A stretch of 64,000 nucleotides of DNA from Thermogemmatispora aurantia (GTDB taxonomy: Bacteria > Chloroflexota > Ktedonobacteria > Ktedonobacterales > Ktedonobacteraceae), in contig NZ_BKZV01000003.1 of assembly GCF_008974285.1 (NCBI RefSeq), positions 186,001-250,000 of the forward strand, written 5' to 3'. The number at the start of each line of letters is the position of its first letter. The stretch's first letter is position 1. A model generated the notes under the pieces. That model was not told where the DNA came from. It did no database searches and saw only the letters and a list, made by a program, of their open reading frames with translations. The position numbers were made by a program, and so were the translations under genes. Below, one piece after another: positions 62,296 to 64,000 of the stretch.

Positions 62296-62859
62296 ATGAG
62301 TGACCACGACCAGTTGGAGCTGGCCACGCTCGCGGGAGGCTGCTTTTGGTGCACCGAAGCGGTCTTCAAGCGCGTCAAAGGAGTGGTGAGTGTGACACCA
62401 GGCTATGCCGCCTCCCAGGTTCCGAATCCCAGCTATGAACAGGTCTGCTCGGGAAAGACTGGCGCCGCCGAGGCCGTTCAGATTCGCTACGATCCGCACC
62501 TGATTTCCTACGAACAGCTACTTGACATCTTCTGGCATACCCACGATCCCACAACGCTCAATCGTCAGGGGAACGACGTCGGGACACAGTACCGCTCAGC
62601 CATTTTCTACCACAACGATGAGCAGCGACGCATCGCCCTGGCTTCGAAGGAGGCTCTGGAGCAGGCGCGGACCTACCGCGACCCGATCGTGACAGAAATT
62701 GTGCCCTTCAGCAACTTCTATCCGGCAGAGGATTATCACCGCGACTACTACGATCGTCACCCTAACCAGCCCTACTGCATGATAGTCATTACACCCAAGG
62801 TGCAGAAGCTGTTGAGGGAGTACACTCCGGTCGTTAAGGAAGACCAGGCGCACGCGTAG
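62296..62859 (+). CDS. msrA: Peptide methionine-S-sulfoxide reductase MsrA
   Basis: A 187-residue repair enzyme that reduces the S-epimer of methionine sulfoxide. The catalytic Cys is in [68 protein letters not shown] and [12 protein letters not shown] are the standard family blocks. The second Cys of CFWC may serve in resolution. ATG at 62296 has GAGG at proper spacing; an in-frame ATG at 62284 lies in the ribosome site. Confidence 0.96.
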   Translation: MSDHDQLELATLAGGCFWCTEAVFKRVKGVVSVTPGYAASQVPNPSYEQVCSGKTGAAEAVQIRYDPHLISYEQLLDIFWHTHDPTTLNRQGNDVGTQYRSAIFYHNDEQRRIALASKEALEQARTYRDPIVTEIVPFSNFYPAEDYHRDYYDRHPNQPYCMIVITPKVQKLLREYTPVVKEDQAHA

Positions 62860-62921
62860 CCCACCAGAGAGGGCCACGTCTGTATGCGCTGGGAGCCGAG
62901 TTCGGGAGCGAACGGAAGAGC

Positions 62922-63037
62922 GGTGACCCCAGAGGGGGAGAGCAGACACCTGTCTGATTGTTTCAGGTATCCTCTCCCGGCTCGCCCTCTCTGCAACGCT
63001 CGTAAGAACCAGCCAAGAGGGCCTGCCTGGGGTCACC
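62922..63037. terminator. Large nested inverted repeat between msrA and the protease gene
   Basis: GGTGACCCCA (62922-62931) and TGGGGTCACC (63028-63037) are perfect 10-base arms 96 bases apart. Between them a second hairpin forms: GGGGAGAG with CTCTCCC and ACCTG with CAGGT (about 62934-62979). It fills most of the convergent gap. It may be a bidirectional terminator, or a small structured RNA. Confidence 0.45.
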
Positions 63038-63104
63038 TTCTGCTTCGTTGATGACTGGGAGCGGAACAGCGGCAACAGCCGGGTCCGCTGCGAGGCGGTC
63101 GCTC

Positions 63105-64000
63105 TTAGAGGACAGCGGTTACCCGGCGCAACCTGCCATCGCGCAGGAAGTTCACAACCAGGCGATCACCGGGCACATGGCGCCGCACAATACGTTGCAG
63201 GTCGCGTGGCTCAGTGACTGGCTCACCGTCGGCAGCCACGATGAGGTCGAGGCGGCGCAGACCAGCTCGCTCAGCAGGACTGTCGCGGTGGACCTCCAGT
63301 AACTCCATGGCACTGGGCTGGCTGAGTTGGAGACTCCGCCGCAGGGCAGGATCAAGCTGGACACGCATTCCTCCAACTCCCAAGGCGACGCTACCCGTTC
63401 GTACTGTCCCCCCCCGCGTGATGCGCGCAATAGCCCCCTGAAGCGCCTCCAACGGAATCGAGAAACCCAGTCCCTGGGCCAGTGCCACCATTGCGGTCGT
63501 CATACCCACGACCCGCCCGGAGCTGTCAACCAGTGGGCCGCCCGAGTTTCCTGGGTTGATAGGAGTATCGGTCTGAATGAGATTGGTGAGGCGGCGCCCT
63601 CCACGCCCCTCCAGGGTACGCCCGAGGGCGCTGACGACACCTGCCGTCACAGTCCAGTTCAAGCCGTAGGGATTGCCTACGGCGATCACCAGCTGGCCTA
63701 CCCGCAGCTTCCCTCGTCCAAACTCAGCAACCGGCAGGCGGTCCGCGCCGATACGCAGGAGAGCAACATCGGCATCAGCATCGGTACCGACCAGACCAGC
63801 ATCAAAGGAGCGCCCATCGGCCAGCGTCACTCGAATGCGCCGCGCGCCCTCGACAACGTGGGCATTGGTAAGCACCTGCCCATCGGAGGCAAAGAGAAAG
63901 CCTGAACCCAGCCCGGTTGCATCGAAACCGGGTCCCCCGTAGGCCGGGGAAAGGTATGGCCAGCGCAGCCCGCCGCGCTCAACGTCAATTCGCACGACCG
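63105..64000 (-). CDS. HtrA/Do-like serine protease with PDZ domain (N-terminus off the right edge)
   Basis: At least 298 codons of a trypsin-like HtrA protease. The catalytic triad is His in LTNAHVVEGA, Asp in DADADVALLRI and Ser in PINPGNSGGPLVD. A C-terminal PDZ domain covers about the last 95 residues (LEVHRDSPAERAGLRRLDLIVAADGEPV). The frame is open to the window edge. A GTG at 63995 could be an internal start, but HtrA proteins usually carry a signal or membrane anchor, so the true start is probably beyond 64000. It degrades or refolds damaged envelope proteins. Confidence 0.92.
   Translation of the reverse strand, partial: VVRIDVERGGLRWPYLSPAYGGPGFDATGLGSGFLFASDGQVLTNAHVVEGARRIRVTLADGRSFDAGLVGTDADADVALLRIGADRLPVAEFGRGKLRVGQLVIAVGNPYGLNWTVTAGVVSALGRTLEGRGGRRLTNLIQTDTPINPGNSGGPLVDSSGRVVGMTTAMVALAQGLGFSIPLEALQGAIARITRGGTVRTGSVALGVGGMRVQLDPALRRSLQLSQPSAMELLEVHRDSPAERAGLRRLDLIVAADGEPVTEPRDLQRIVRRHVPGDRLVVNFLRDGRLRRVTAVL

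Overview
This 64 kb window is a high-GC, gene-dense bacterial chromosome segment. It has short intergenic gaps, frequent GTG or TTG starts, strong GGAGG-type ribosome binding sites and clear TTGACA/TATAAT-type promoters. The gene content fits an aerobic, metabolically versatile Chloroflexota of the Ktedonobacteria/Thermogemmatispora type. It includes an SMC protein, a cytochrome P450, a flavin monooxygenase, several CoA-ester enzymes, a MocR regulator and a radical SAM protein with a Cys-Cys-Ala-Glu-Pro tail. The lineage is my inference from gene content and composition; no rRNA, tRNA, CRISPR array or insertion sequence was seen.

Layout. 1-3.1 kb: 5' part of smc (minus strand, runs off the left edge). 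3.4-7.2 kb: a membrane protein, an ArsB/NhaD-type permease, a universal stress protein and a single-domain response regulator behind a structured leader. 7.3-11.7 kb: a formyltransferase, YggX coupled to a CCAEP-tail radical SAM protein, and a convergent ATP-grasp ligase. 12.2-19.6 kb: mostly housekeeping (HAD phosphatase, JAMM protease, zinc-ribbon/TM protein, purA, YbaK deacylase, flavin reductase, HIT protein, hydrolase). 19.9-25.1 kb: a minus-strand oxidative operon (flavin monooxygenase, SDR, TetR, hydrolase, P450) whose promoter carries two adjacent inverted repeats. 25.4-34.8 kb: 3-hydroxyacyl-CoA dehydrogenase, coiled-coil protein, amidohydrolase, an amino-sugar kinase/GH4 pair, a sirtuin, a beta-hydroxyacid dehydrogenase and a GH3 lipoprotein. 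35.3-44.0 kb: a phytoene-desaturase-like oxidoreductase, an RluA-type pseudouridine synthase, a PAC2 protein abutting a CoA-binding synthetase, and a nitronate monooxygenase divergent from a MocR/GntR regulator.

44.5-60.3 kb is the most striking part. Two divergent arms form an apparent catabolic island. Leftward: acyl-CoA ligase, MmgE/PrpD, 2-oxoacid dehydrogenase E1alpha, E1beta and E2, acyl-CoA dehydrogenase, enoyl-CoA hydratase. Rightward: a 73-residue zinc-ribbon protein, HyuA, HyuB, a TetR regulator and an SDR. The 0.7 kb divider holds two mirror-image promoters (each TTGACG-N18-TATACT), and each is followed by a copy of the same operator-like inverted repeat, ACCGA-N4-TCGGT. The gene set recalls ketone carboxylation pathways (alcohol dehydrogenase, then Hyu-family ketone carboxylase, then CoA ligase, then beta-oxidation), but the substrate is not evident.

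60.6-64 kb: a class I methyltransferase, a small membrane protein, MsrA and the distal part of an HtrA-type protease.
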